From contig NC_133166.1 in assembly GCF_040802235.1 (NCBI RefSeq), positions 118,310,991 through 118,374,990 on the forward strand: 64,000 bases of DNA. Direction: 5' to 3'. Shown here one piece after another: positions 12,960 through 22,683 of the stretch (positions within the stretch are counted from its first letter, which is position 1; each line of letters starts with the position of its first letter). This DNA is from Manis javanica. Taxonomy: Eukaryota; Chordata; Mammalia; Pholidota; Manidae. The notes under the pieces are model-generated. The model was not told the DNA's origin and did no database searches. It saw only the letters and a list, made by a program, of their open reading frames with translations. The translations under genes and the position numbers were made by a program.

Positions 12960-14625
12960 CTGGAAAGAAGCAGGAGACTCAGGGCTGGGTGGGGGGACAG
13001 AGGCCGGACCTGGCCTGCCTTCCTCACCCCTTCCCTCTCCACCTGGCCCAGGCCAGGGACACCGTGTTCCTCACAATACCCTGGACTCACCTTCCTCCTG
13101 ACCCATCTGCACCTTGCAATTAATCCCTGCTGGCGCAGCTCAACTGTCTGCAGCTCCCTTTTGCCCATGTTAATACCTAAACTCCTTAGCCTGGCATTTA
13201 AGGGCTTCCTCTCCTTCACCATGTCTCCCCTTTAAAACCCCTCACTCCAGGCAATCCGAACTACTAGTCCCCAGGTAGGATGAGGCCCAGGAGTGGCTCT
13301 GAGTAAGCTAAGGACTTGTGGTTCCAACTGGGGACCAGCATCCACAGGGAGAGAAGTCTGGCTTGCTGGGAGCCCAAGGCCTTTACTCCGCAAGAGCAGG
13401 CCCCCCTACCCCACAGTGTGGCCTGCCCTTGCCTGTGTCCAAATTCTCCCCGTGCTTCACAGCCCAGCTCCAGGTCCAGCTGGGTGGGTCTCTGTTCTGT
13501 GTTCTGTCCCTTTTCCAGACATCTGGTACTTTGTACCTTGTATTTAGAGCCTGAGCCTTGGGTTTGAGCTCCCTTACTAAACTGTGATCCTTGGCAAGTT
13601 CTACGCATCATTATTGTCTGTGATCCATCTTCCCCCATCCAACCTTAGGCTGCTGGAGTATAGACCATATAAAACTCAAAGGTGACCCCCAGAAATGCTT
13701 CTGACCTAAGCAAGCCTCCAACCTTCACTTGATCACTTTTTCAAACCTTCCTCACACCATCTAGGGGCTCTAGCTAAATCTAATTACAGCGTAATAAGAT
13801 ATTCAGTTTTTAAAAGAGAATAATGCTTAGTAGTAGAGAATTCTCAAGGACAGAACAGTGCTTAACACTGCAGAAGGGAACCCTGAAACACACCAGCCCT
13901 CTCCAAGTCCTCTCCACTGTCTCATCCTGGGCAGACGGATTCTGACCAGGGAAATAGGAACCACGTGGAAGAAAGTTTGGCTGCTGTGGGTGACCCGAGG
14001 CCTGTACTGTGCGCACAGAGCCTACCCAGAAGATACCAGTGATGACCCCGCCTCCCACTGGGACATGCTTGCTGCCCCTCCCCATCCGGAGACGTCCTCT
14101 TCCACTCCCCATCCATGCACCTAGCTTATCAGAAAACAATTCTGGACCAGAGTCATGGAACCAGGCCCTGACATCCCAGCTGTATCACTACCACTGACTG
14201 TCCTTAAATAACTCCCTTCTCTTTCTGGTCCCCAGTGTCCAACTCTGGACATGGGGGGCTTAGGCTGGAGGTACCTAAAAACTTACAGCTTTAGGAGTTA
14301 CTAAGCAGCACAAGGTAAGTAAGAGTTAAGGATGCGGAGGTGGAACGAGACTCACCTGGTGTATATATGCCACTTGCTAGCTATGGGACCTTGGGCTGGA
14401 CAACCTACTTACCCTCTCTAAATTTGGACTTAGTCATCTGAAAACTGGAGATAACCAACCAGGGTCATTGGGAGGAAACAAAAATAATACATATAAAGAG
14501 CTTAAAGTACCTAGTAGAGTACCCAGCACTCAGTACCCAGCATGTATGAGCTAGTGCTATTCTGTTCTTAGGGCCTCACACTTGGGGCCTTCTAGCCACC
14601 ACAGTGGTTCTCTAGCACTGCCCAC
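12960..14625 (-). other. BEST1: BEST1 relic intron 9
   Basis: Contains a MIR-like piece near 13545-13620 and a good sense MIR at about 14330-14560. Otherwise unique sequence; the short open frames have no family resemblance. Confidence 0.7.
14330..14560 (+). repeat. MIR SINE
   Basis: Sense MIR order: 'gccacttgctagctatggga' + 'ccttgggc', 'tacttaccctctctaaattt', then 'gaaaactggagataa' and the 3' part 'aaagagcttaaagtacctag'. Full-length-like but diverged. Confidence 0.75.
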
Positions 14626-14777
14626 TTGATGTTGAAGGTGAAGCCTAAAAAGAAGGGTCGGTGAGACTGGGCAAAAGCGGCTGTGCAGGGGGGATATGGT
14701 TCTAGCTCATTCCAGTGCATGTCCCTCTCCATCGGGGGCAGGTCCTGGTGCATCTCGTTCATAGCCAACAGGGACAC
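14626..14777 (-). pseudogene. BEST1: BEST1 exon 9 relic, still open
   Basis: Full length (152 bases), with acceptor accag and donor gtgggc. It encodes [20 protein letters not shown] and onward to FTFNIK, clearly the start of the bestrophin cytosolic tail, with many replacements. Confidence 0.9.
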
Positions 14778-15073
14778 CTGGTTGCCGGGGACAGAGGGAG
14801 AAGTCCAACAGGAAGGCCAGTGTGAGCAGGGCCACGGGCTTGTCAGATGACTTCAAGAGGTCACTGCCTTCTCTCTGGGCCTGTTTACGTACTTGTGAAA
14901 TGGAGAGACCAGTGCCTGCTGGTAGTCTCAAAACTTGGGGTGAGAATCCTGTAAGTGAATGGTTGGCTGGGGGTGGGGGAGAATTCACAGTGCAGTCTCC
15001 CTACAGAACTGTAGGTCCCCTTCCTGGGTTCAGTTTGGGGAGGATCCATGGGTCAGGCTCTCTCCCCCGATAC

Positions 15074-15151
15074 CTGCAAGCTCCTGTCAATCCAGTTAAT
15101 CTCAAAGTCAGCATCATCCTCTCCAAATGGGTTGATGAGCTGCTCTGCCAC
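15074..15151 (-). pseudogene. BEST1: BEST1 exon 8 relic, one codon lost
   Basis: Encodes [20 protein letters not shown] then IDRSLQ, against the family [27 protein letters not shown]. This is the EDDDD Ca2+-clasp segment, one of the most invariant parts of bestrophins. One of the four aspartates is Ala here and one Val codon is deleted. Donor gtatcg. Confidence 0.9.
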
Positions 15152-15757
15152 CTTGGGGACTGGTGCAGCTCTGGGAATCCTGCTAGAACCTGCAGCCTTT
15201 CTTCCCACCCTTAAACCTTGGCTCCTGCCATCTGCACACCCACCGTGCTGCCCTTCCTGCCTGACCACTATCTCCAAAGCCGTGGTGTAAGGGCTCCAGC
15301 CACCCACCTGCTCACAGACCCCTTCCCTTCTGGACACGGAGCCCAAGCCCCTCTGACTCTCTTGAACCAGCCCTTCCTTGAATACCCAGAGCTGTCCTAG
15401 AGCGTGTCACTCAGCCGAGTCACCACTTTTGCCTCTCTTCCCTGGATCTTCCATGGAGTTGCCTAATTTGATGCATTTGTTCATTTACTCATTCATGTCT
15501 TCAAACATCACTAGTTCCTTCCTTTCTAATGTGACAGATGTGCTGAGGCTGTGCTAAAGTAAAGGGGGGCCCGGGTGGACAAATACCTGTATAGTAACCT
15601 CTGAAGTCCCCTAACAAAGCCCCACAGTGGCTTGAGCTGCCCTAAGAGTTCGAGGGACATCCTGCAGTCACTGGGGCACCACTGGAGAATTTCAAGCAGA
15701 AAAATGGTGTGATCTGTGGAAACCAAGGATGACTGGGGGAGGCTGTGGCCTGAATAG

Positions 15758-15760
<3 letters not shown>

Positions 15761-15797
<37 letters not shown>

Positions 15798-15804
15798 ATG
15801 TGTG
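15761..15804 (+). repeat. (TG)n microsatellite in BEST1 relic intron 7
   Basis: About 18 TG units with one gcatg break near 15797. The ORFs across it are repeat-derived. Confidence 0.95.
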
Positions 15805-16535
15805 TAGCATGGACAGGAGGGGCAGAGGGGAGACCCACCACTGCCAATGCCACAAAACAAAAGAAAGGAAGAGATGGAGAGTAGGTGAGAAATGGAAGGA
15901 AAGAAAAAGACAGGAGAGGAAACTATTATTCAGAACTCCTAGGCGGAAGAGTACTGGATCCAGTGGGAAGGAATACTTGGATAAACCACTTGGGGTGGAG
16001 ATGAGACCCCCTGTCCCCCACCCCATCACACCACCCCGCAACAGACATCTCAAGTAAGGGGAGGTGGTGCTACCACGCCTTCTAAAGGGTGGGGCCCGGG
16101 GGTGGTTAACTTCAGGACTTCTGTTTTACCAAGCAGAGGGACAATGTGGGAAAAGAGCCTAATTCTGGGGACAGTGAGAAGTTGCCTCACCAGCAGGGCC
16201 TGCCACTGCCATTCATATCCCATGCATTCCTTGTTCCTCCAGAACATTCTCTGGAGGAGGCATCAAGTGGTTTGATGACAACTTTCCCCATGTTTCTGCT
16301 GCCTGTTCAGTTCCAGGTCTCAGGTGAGGCACTGAGATCAGACACAGGCCTCAAGCAGGTCCCGCTTCCCTTTGGGTCTCAGCTTCTTCAAATATAAGGA
16401 CACGGGGAAAAAGTGGACCAGAAGGTCGTGGTTGGGGTCCAGCACCACACTTTCCACGTCTGAGACTCTCCTTTCCTGACTGGCTAGGACCCCGCCAGCC
16501 TCGCCACAGCCCAGCCTTGTTCCAAAGAGTTACAC

Positions 16536-16675
16536 CTTCAGCCAGCATAGAACTGCAGGACCGTGGAGGCAGGTAGCGCAAGGTCTAGCTCACGGCCAGG
16601 GTAGGCCTTGGCTGCATCCAGGAACTGCCACCCGATCAGGCGCGGAAAGGAAATGTACACCACCATGCCCACCAG
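16536..16675 (-). pseudogene. BEST1: BEST1 exon 7 relic, frameshift and TGA
   Basis: Conserved blocks are WQFLDAAKAYPGRELDL and TVLQFYAG. The exon is 140 bases against 153. One codon is missing near the start, the FFF run is cut to F, and a further 4-base loss leads straight into TGA at 16540-16538. The donor is the weak gtgtaa. Confidence 0.9.
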
Positions 16676-16997
16676 CTGGGAGCGAAAGGAGGAAGCAGCA
16701 GGAATGGGCTGGGTGCTCCTGAGGATGGGAGGAGGAGGCCTTGCTTTGATTTGCACACCCATGTGACTGTGATCTCTTCTCTAAAACGGGGATAATCACT
16801 CTGCTTCCACTGGGCTAGACCAGGCAACAGCTCTGGGACTCTTCGAACTTGGCACCAAAAAGAACCTGTGAAGTCCAGACCTGACTCCCAGTCTAAGCCT
16901 CTTAGCTTCCCAGTGAGCCCTTCCCATGACAGACTGCTTCCTGGGTCCTCCTAGCCTCAGTTTCCCAATGGGGAAGCTTCACCCACCTAGTCCTCAC

Positions 16998-17075
16998 TTG
17001 CATGTACACTGGTGGGACACTGATCCAGTGGTAGGCATACAACTGTCCACACTGAGTATGCAAGGTGTTCATCTC
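16998..17075 (-). pseudogene. BEST1: BEST1 exon 6 relic, still open
   Basis: Full length (78 bases), with acceptor cccag and donor gtgagg. It encodes EMNTLHTQCGQLYAYHW then ISVPPVYMQ, against the family EMNTLRTQCGHLYAYDW, ISIPLVYTQ. Uncommon changes such as D to H before WIS suggest drift without constraint. Confidence 0.9.
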
Positions 17076-17139
17076 CTGGGGGGCAGAAGGGAGGGCTGGG
17101 GTTCTGATTGCCATGTGCTCTGCCAGGCTCACCCCCCAG

Positions 17140-17260
17140 CTCTTCCCCAGGTACCAAAGTCTGGTGCTCATGGTCCAGCCCTGGCTGTGTGGTCATGGGA
17201 AGCTCACTAACTTCTCTGTGCCTCAGCCTCTTCATCTATCAAAAAGGAACCAAGATCTCA
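17140..17260 (+). repeat. MIR-like relic in BEST1 intron 5
   Basis: Contains 'gtgtggtcatgggaagctca' followed by 'ctaacttctctgtgcctcag' and 'cctcttcatctatcaaaaag', the diverged sense MIR core. Confidence 0.55.
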
Positions 17261-17465
17261 GAGGCTCACTTTAGGAGAGGATGGGAGGAGGATTTGGGAA
17301 AGGGACAACCTTTGGCTGTGGAATTTGCTAAAAAGACCCTAACAATCCCTGGGCAGGCTGTAGGAAGACCCTCAGAGGTTCAAGCCTCTTGGTAGGCAGC
17401 CTTGTTCCACCTGGGGCACAGCACACCCCCAGCCTGCAGCAGCCGCACCTGTGCAGTGGACTCAT

Positions 17466-17608
17466 GTCTGGCAGGCTCTGGAGCAGGACAGAGTCCCGGA
17501 CTTGACCTCCAATTCATGCTTTCAGTGGCAGGTTGGCAAACTACATCCAAGGCACCCAGAACATGTTGGGTGGCAAGCTGAACTTTTCTAAGTGATTGAG
17601 TTAAAAGC
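17466..17608 (-). pseudogene. BEST1: BEST1 exon 5 relic, two nonsense codons, lost donor
   Basis: NMFWVPWM is followed by TAG at 17543-17541 where the family has Trp (VWFANL). FANLPLKA is followed by TGA at 17516-17514 where the family has Trp (AWLGG). Both stops are in the frame that aligns on either side. Near the start a net 12 bases are missing. The donor, which should read gtgagt after 17466, is atgagt, so the invariant +1 G is gone. Confidence 0.93.
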
Positions 17609-17754
17609 CTGCAGGGTACAGCCAAGAAGCAAATGGGAGGGGGTACCTTGCAGAAGGGGTGGCTGGCCGAGGTAGCCAGAGCCAGCCCTGCCGGGGTCTA
17701 GGGTTCAGGCCCAATTCCACAGGGATCTCGGAGACCCTTCGCCGCCCTCTTTCT

Positions 17755-17812
17755 TTCAACAAATAATTATTGAGTACCTATAATGTGCTGTTCTGGGCTC
17801 AGCACGTGAGAG
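17755..17812 (-). repeat. L2/MIR-like end
   Basis: 'caacaaataattattgagta' followed by 'cctataatgtgctgttctgg' is typical of old LINE2/MIR ends ('ttattgagcacctactatgt' consensus). A short relic. Confidence 0.5.
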
Positions 17813-18183
17813 GGGTCTGTCTGATCATCAGGACCAGGTCAGGCAAGGCCGAGGGAAGGCGAGAAACTGAAGTCCTAGACGTGCAGACTGGAAACGGGGA
17901 GGGCACAGGGAAGTAGACCCGACTTTCTCACCAGTACCCAAGGCCCCGCTCTCAGACTGGGCTGTTCCCTCTTCCCTCAAGGGTCTTTAACGTTCTCCAA
18001 GGGTCGGCTCCTGGCCTCGCCCCACTCTCAGGCCCCTGACTTCGCCCAGCCCGATTCCACCCCGGGGTTTCGATTCTGTTCTGCTCCTGGTGCCCCCAGC
18101 CCCAGCCCAGGGGCCTCTGGCTGCACCCATCTCCGGCTCCGCCCCCGACCCCGGCAGCGCCCCGGCAGCCCACAGGCTTTCAC

Positions 18184-18390
18184 CTTTCACCGAATGCTGG
18201 GAACTGGGAAAGCGCTTGGCGCCAGCGGCGCCGGCCCTGCTGTGCAGAATGCGTCCTGTGCCAGGTTGGCGTAGTCTGGGAGCGTGCTCCGCACACAAAA
18301 CCGGGCTCGTCCTGTCCTCTATGAGGCTCGACGCCAAGTTCGTGAGGCTGTCGGGCCAGGGCAGGTGCTCGGACAGGTTCCACCAGCAGG
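18184..18390 (-). pseudogene. BEST1: BEST1 exon 4 relic, 5' loss and several indels
   Basis: Recognisable pieces are WWNLSEHLPWPDSL (family RWWNQYENLPWPDRL), RTLPDYANL in a second frame, and KRFPSSQH in a third. The first about 30 bases of the exon (FYVTLVVT region) and its acceptor are not recognisable. The donor gtgaaa remains. It lies in GC-rich DNA. Confidence 0.85.
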
Positions 18391-18851
18391 AGGGGCGGGG
18401 AGCTAGGGGCCGAGGGCCCAGGCTGCGGCCAGGAACCAGCGAGGGCTATGCCTCGATTTCTCCAACTTTCTAATGGGGGCAGGCCCAGCCCCAACCCTTC
18501 TGGCAGATGTCCAGGAGGGAAAGACCGTAAGAGACCCGCATGAGGGCCCAAGGGTCTTAAGTTCTTCCTCTGGGGCCCTTCTGTCTGTCCCAGAAATCCG
18601 CCAGACCCCTCCCCTCCTGCGCAGAGGCTCCAGGGACTATAACGTCCGCGCAGCCCTCATAAAGTGGGTCTTGAGTGCGAACAGCAGGTCGTCCTTCCCA
18701 GTGTCTGACAAGTCCGCCTGGCTGCAGCCTCCCCATTTCCCTGAACTACCGAGAGGCACTGACATGCCACTGGCCTTCCCCAGCTTGCTCCGGGGGTCCG
18801 CCAGTCTGGAGCCTGGAGCCCCCAGACCGACACGCGGAAGGGGGCGCTCGC

Positions 18852-18944
18852 CCAGCAGGAAGGAAATGGGAATGGGCTGGGGGTAGCTGTTGCAATGCAG
18901 TCAGCTGCTCGAACATCACGTGCTGCTCATCAGTAAGAGCCATC
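18852..18944 (-). pseudogene. BEST1: BEST1 exon 3 relic, 2-base deletion
   Basis: The acceptor (ccgcag) is followed by MALTDEQHVMFEQLT, close to the family LALTEEQQLMFEKLT. Two bases are then lost where the family encodes LYCDSYIQLIP, and the rest reads out of frame. The relic is 93 bases against 95. The donor dinucleotide is GC (gcgagc) instead of GT. Confidence 0.88.
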
Positions 18945-19253
18945 CTGCGGTGGGGCTGAGAAGGTGGAGATGTGCAGACACTGGGAGGCCATGTCGAGAC
19001 GGGTCCCGGGGCCAGTCAGGCCCACAGTCGGGGTGTGGCTGCCTCTGTGCTGCCCCACCCCCACCCTGTCCCTTTCCCTGGAGGGGCCTGAGGTCCCTCC
19101 TCTGTTCTGAGCCGCATCCCACTCCTCTTCTGGCAGCCCCGAAACCCAACGAGGCCTCTGCTCCACGGCTGGAGGAAGCCCTCTAGGGAGGTTTTCCATG
19201 AGGTTGTAGAAAAGGGGGTCCTATTGAACAAGTCAGTTGTTGGCACTGTTGAC

Positions 19254-19512
19254 TTTTAAAAAATTTTTTTATTAAGGTATGGTTGATATACACTCTTATG
19301 AAGGTTTCACATGAAAAAACAATGTGGCTACTATATTTACCCATACTATCAAGTCCCCACCCATACCCCAATGCAGCCACTGTCCCTCAGTGCAGCAAGA
19401 TACCACAGATCTACTATGTGCCTTCTCTGTGCTACACTGTCTTCCCCGTGACCCCCACACCATGTGTACTGAACATAATACCCCTCAGTCCCCTTCTCCC
19501 TCCCTCCCCACC
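19254..19512 (-). mobile_element. Lineage L1 3' UTR, antisense
   Basis: It starts with a T-rich run (the reverse of the tail), then 'attaaggtatggttgatata' and 'cactcttatgaaggtttcac', the reverse complement of the L1 3' ends at 22705-22998 and 33340-33460. It is a 5'-truncated, non-coding insertion in the dead BEST1 intron. Confidence 0.85.
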
Positions 19513-19689
19513 AGGGCACTATAGACCTTTTTAAAGGACCCAAAGGACAGTTTGAAGGCAGGATGAAACGGAGTATTCGGTCTTTAGACATGTATGGTAG
19601 GGAGGGCTGACTAGGCAGAGCCCAAAGGGTTTTGAGGGCGGTGACACAAAGACAGGCCATGGGGATGCCTGTCTTTACACATTTGCCCA

Positions 19690-19920
19690 AACCCATGGAA
19701 TATACACCCCCAAGGGTAGACCCTAATGTGAACTATGGACTTTGACAATGGTGTGTCCACATGGGGTCATCTGTTACAACAAAGATACCACTGCTGTGGG
19801 GTGTTCATAGTGGGAGAGGCTGTGTATGGGTGGGTACAAGGCTATAGGGGAATTCTGTACCTTCTGCTCAGTTTTACTGTGAACCTAAAACTGCTCTAAA
19901 AATAAAGTATAGTTTGTTTT
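19690..19920 (+). mobile_element. Old L1 3' end
   Basis: L1M-type 3' UTR: 'accctaatgtgaactatgga', 'gggtgttcatagtgggagag', 'gtgaacctaaaactgctcta', then 'aaaataaag'. Diverged and 5'-truncated. Confidence 0.75.
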
Positions 19921-20468
19921 TCTGTCTGTTTAAGTATATCGGTGCACTAGTAACAACCAAAGGGAATCAATGTGCTTTGTTATTAGGACGATCATTATGA
20001 ACTCAAGAATCATATGTATTTGACATTGCTTAATCCATTGCAGTCATTAAAGCTTTTTCCATTTAAAATCCTATTCGTATTTTCTGTGATTGTATCTGTC
20101 CTATATTTTACTATTTAAATCAACATTTTTATTGGGGAATAAAAAGTATGGTCTGTGCCTGTGAGCCTGTGGGATTCCAGAAAATGGGCTGGCTGAGAGG
20201 GACCAGGGAAGGCCTGGGTTCCAGGGCCGCTGCCTGGGTTGGAGGAAAGGGGGTCTGAGACACCCCCAACCTGCTTTGAGCTGTGCTCCCTCCCAGTCTG
20301 CCTCCTCCTGTCCCTCCCCCCAGCTCCCAGCCCCCAGGGCTTGGCCACAAGCGCAGCTCAGCTTGTTGTCTCTGATGCATGGGCCCCTGGATGGCTGGGA
20401 GGCCCCCTAGTTGCTCCAGCACCCAGCTGCACCCCTCTTGGGCCCTGGCCGCAGCCCGCCTCCTGTAC

Positions 20469-20609
20469 TTGTAAATGAAGTGGAAGGTGTAGCATGAGCA
20501 GGAAGCTGCACAGAGCAGCAGCTTGTAGATGCCGCCTCCCAGCACGGCAGCACACAGGCAGAGCAGCCTAAGCAGGCGTTAGCCACTGGCTTGAGTAGGT
20601 GATGGTCAT
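20469..20609 (-). pseudogene. BEST1: BEST1 exon 2 relic (start exon), frameshift and stop
   Basis: Reading down from 20609, the sequence begins ATG with MTITYSSQ, the highly conserved bestrophin-1 start. One base is then missing relative to the family: the frame continues into a TAG at 20570-20568 (codon 14), while the shifted frame shows VANA-LG. Further on, GGGIYKLL and HFIYK match the first membrane segment, but the residues between them are scrambled. The relic is 141 bases against 152 in human. The donor gtacag survives. Confidence 0.9.
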
Positions 20610-22683
20610 GGCCAGCCACTGGGTTGCCGCTGGTGGGCTTGGGTTCTGGCAGCAGAGAGGGACACTGAAGGGGGACCAGGAGGGGCAGGGGCCTGGTCAG
20701 AGCTCGTCCCAGCCTCATGAGTGACCTTAGTCAGGACTATTCCCTGCTCTGGGCCTTAAGCTCTCCCTTCGGGACATGGGAGGGGGGTGAAGTGGCCTCA
20801 AAGGCCACTCTGACTCTGCCTGCCTGAGGAAGGTGGGGAACCAGGGAAATAAGCCCAGAGGCTGCCCACAGCCTTGGAAGGGAAGACACAGGTAGGTCTG
20901 TGCCCTTAATTGTATGACAAAGGCCGGGAGAACAGCAATGTCCACACGCTGGACTCTGTCCTCAGAGCCAGAAAGTGTCCTGAGCCATCTTGTTCATTAG
21001 CTCCCCAGACTCCCTCAACCACCCTGGGGCAAGAATTAGTAAGAGGCCTGGTCAGTCTTGTCCACGGTCCTGTCCCCGAGGCCCAGAACAGAGCTGTCAA
21101 ATACTGTTTACTGACTCCCTGTCCTCCTGCCTGAAAAATGCCCCTCCTGATCTAACTACGTGGCTCGCTCCCACTTCAGGTCACCTCCTAGGAAAGGATA
21201 TCCCCCCGCCCTACCTGGAAATAGCATCTCAGAGCCACTGGCGCACTTTGCTTACCTTGCTCGATTTTTATGCATAGACAGCATTTGTTATGTTACACTT
21301 GCAATTACCTTTTGCAGGACCTCTGCTTGTTTTCCCCCTCATCCCCTCCGAGAGTGGCAGCTCCCACTGTGTTCTCACAGGAGGTGCTCAGTGAGAACAG
21401 TGATGAAAGCCTGACGCCCACCCTCCCCCCACTTGCTCAGAAGCAGCCGCAGCGGCCGTCTCTCTGTGCCTGGTGTGTACCAAGCTCATTCCTACCTCAG
21501 AGCCTTTGCACAGACGCACAGGGGCCCACACACCTGCCACACATACCGCCTGTGTGTAACATCACCTCTCAGACACTTAGGCAGGGACACTCATGCACCC
21601 TAAAGGCCCCAAAACCCCAGCCCGGCCATTGGGGCAACCCCTACTCACAGTGGGGCTTCAGGCTGGCCAGGTGATCCCGCAACATGTCTGGCCACTGGAG
21701 TGGTGGGCCTCTCTGGGGTCCTGTGGCCAGTGTCCCTGCCCATGCTTAGGGGCCGGCTCTGCCATGTGTGTGCTGAACAGTCACGTGACTCCCTAAGCCT
21801 GGGCCTCCACAAAGGAGCCCTTGTCTTGGCCCTCCTCTTAATCTGCCCATAAGGAGCGGCCCAGCACAGTGTGGCCGGGCCCCTCTCCTTCCTTCCTGGG
21901 GGGCATGAGGCCAAGACCAGGACCGGAGCTGGGGGCATACCCCCTCTACCACAGGCCCTGCCAATTCTGCCCTTTTAGGTCTGGGCCCTAAAATTCAGAG
22001 ATTGAGGGATCTGTTTCTGGTCCCTGAGGTCTTTCCAGGAAGCTGTTGTGACTGGGGCCCTGGGCCTCTCTCCTGTGCTAGAAACTATCTAGAGATCGGG
22101 GGACCTCTGCCCAGGCCATGTGGGGCACTGACAGCACTGTGGGCCGTAGAAACCCTGGACTTCAGTTGGAAGTCCTGGCAATGTCACCTGTGTGTGGTGA
22201 CCCTGGGTGGGCCTCTAATCTTCTCCAGGCCTCAGTGTCCCTATCTGAAAACATAGCTTTGCTTTAGAATTCTATCCCCTGGGGAAGGGTGAGAGAATTC
22301 TGCACATCCTGGTGAGGAGATCTGATTGGCTGCCAGTGACATCATAGGCTACTGGAGCCATTATTGGCTAGCAGTATCGAGTTAGTGCTATGGAAGAAGG
22401 GGGGCAGGGGGCTGCTGTGGGGGTGCTGGGCTTGGTGCTGGATGACACAGCAGCCCTGGTATTTATGCTGCTGGCTCACAGCCAGCCCATGCAAAAGGGG
22501 AGTATGACCCAGGTGCCCAAGGGCAGCCGATTAATATCTTAGCAGGTGGTTCCATACATTTTAATACATCAGTCCATTCATGAGAGCCCTCCTAAGCCAC
22601 TGAAAGTGATGGGTATCTAGGACATGCTCCTCTTGTGCTAAATGAAAGCTCAGAGCAGCAATGGCTCTTGGTCTTCAATGGCC
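20610..22683. other. 5' flank of the BEST1 relic
   Basis: It should hold the BEST1 non-coding first exon and promoter, but I cannot pinpoint either. A MIR-like relic lies at about 22140-22260. Positions 22320-22480 contain an inverted-CCAAT-like 'ctgattggctg' and a 'tattggcta' motif. Their relation to a former promoter is unproven. Confidence 0.5.

Larger units (their letters stand above)
18945..20468 (-). other. BEST1: BEST1 relic intron 2 with two L1 3' ends
   Basis: About 1.5 kb, most of it repeat: an antisense lineage L1 3' end (19254-19512) and a sense old L1 3' end (19690-19920). The remainder shows nothing I can identify. Confidence 0.75.
12350..20609 (-). pseudogene. BEST1: BEST1 (bestrophin-1) unitary pseudogene
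   Basis: Functional BEST1 is a Ca2+-activated anion channel of about 585 aa in the basolateral membrane of retinal pigment epithelium. Here relics of coding exons 2 to 10 lie in the correct order, strand and synteny: exon 2 at 20609-20469, 3 at 18944-18852, 4 at about 18390-18184, 5 at 17608-17466, 6 at 17075-16998, 7 at 16675-16536, 8 at 15151-15074, 9 at 14777-14626 and 10 at 12959-12350. Disabling changes are spread over the gene: a 1-base loss near codon 8 with a stop at codon 14, a 2-base loss in exon 3, truncation and several indels in exon 4, two nonsense codons and a destroyed donor in exon 5, a 13-base net loss with a stop in exon 7, and multiple shifts in exon 10. No reading of this locus could yield the channel. 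Since introns are kept, this is the original gene, not a retrocopy. Nothing here replaces it. Confidence 0.94.

Noticed and set aside
15761..15860. His/Thr and Cys/Val repeat-protein frames across the TG run
   Set aside because: Pure products of the TG/CA microsatellite, as are those at 4755-4782.
12350..20609. Explaining the BEST1 lesions as sequencing errors
   Set aside because: Two nonsense substitutions, a lost donor base, multi-base deletions and many amino-acid changes are spread over 8 kb, while both flanking genes are perfect.
12350..20609. BEST1 relic as a processed or duplicated paralogue copy
   Set aside because: Introns are present and the position between FTH1 and RAB3IL1 is the ancestral BEST1 position, so this is the original locus.
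22320..22480. A new promoter or gene suggested by the CCAAT-like motifs
   Set aside because: No exon with splice sites or conserved protein follows on either strand. It may be part of the former BEST1 5' region, but this cannot be shown.
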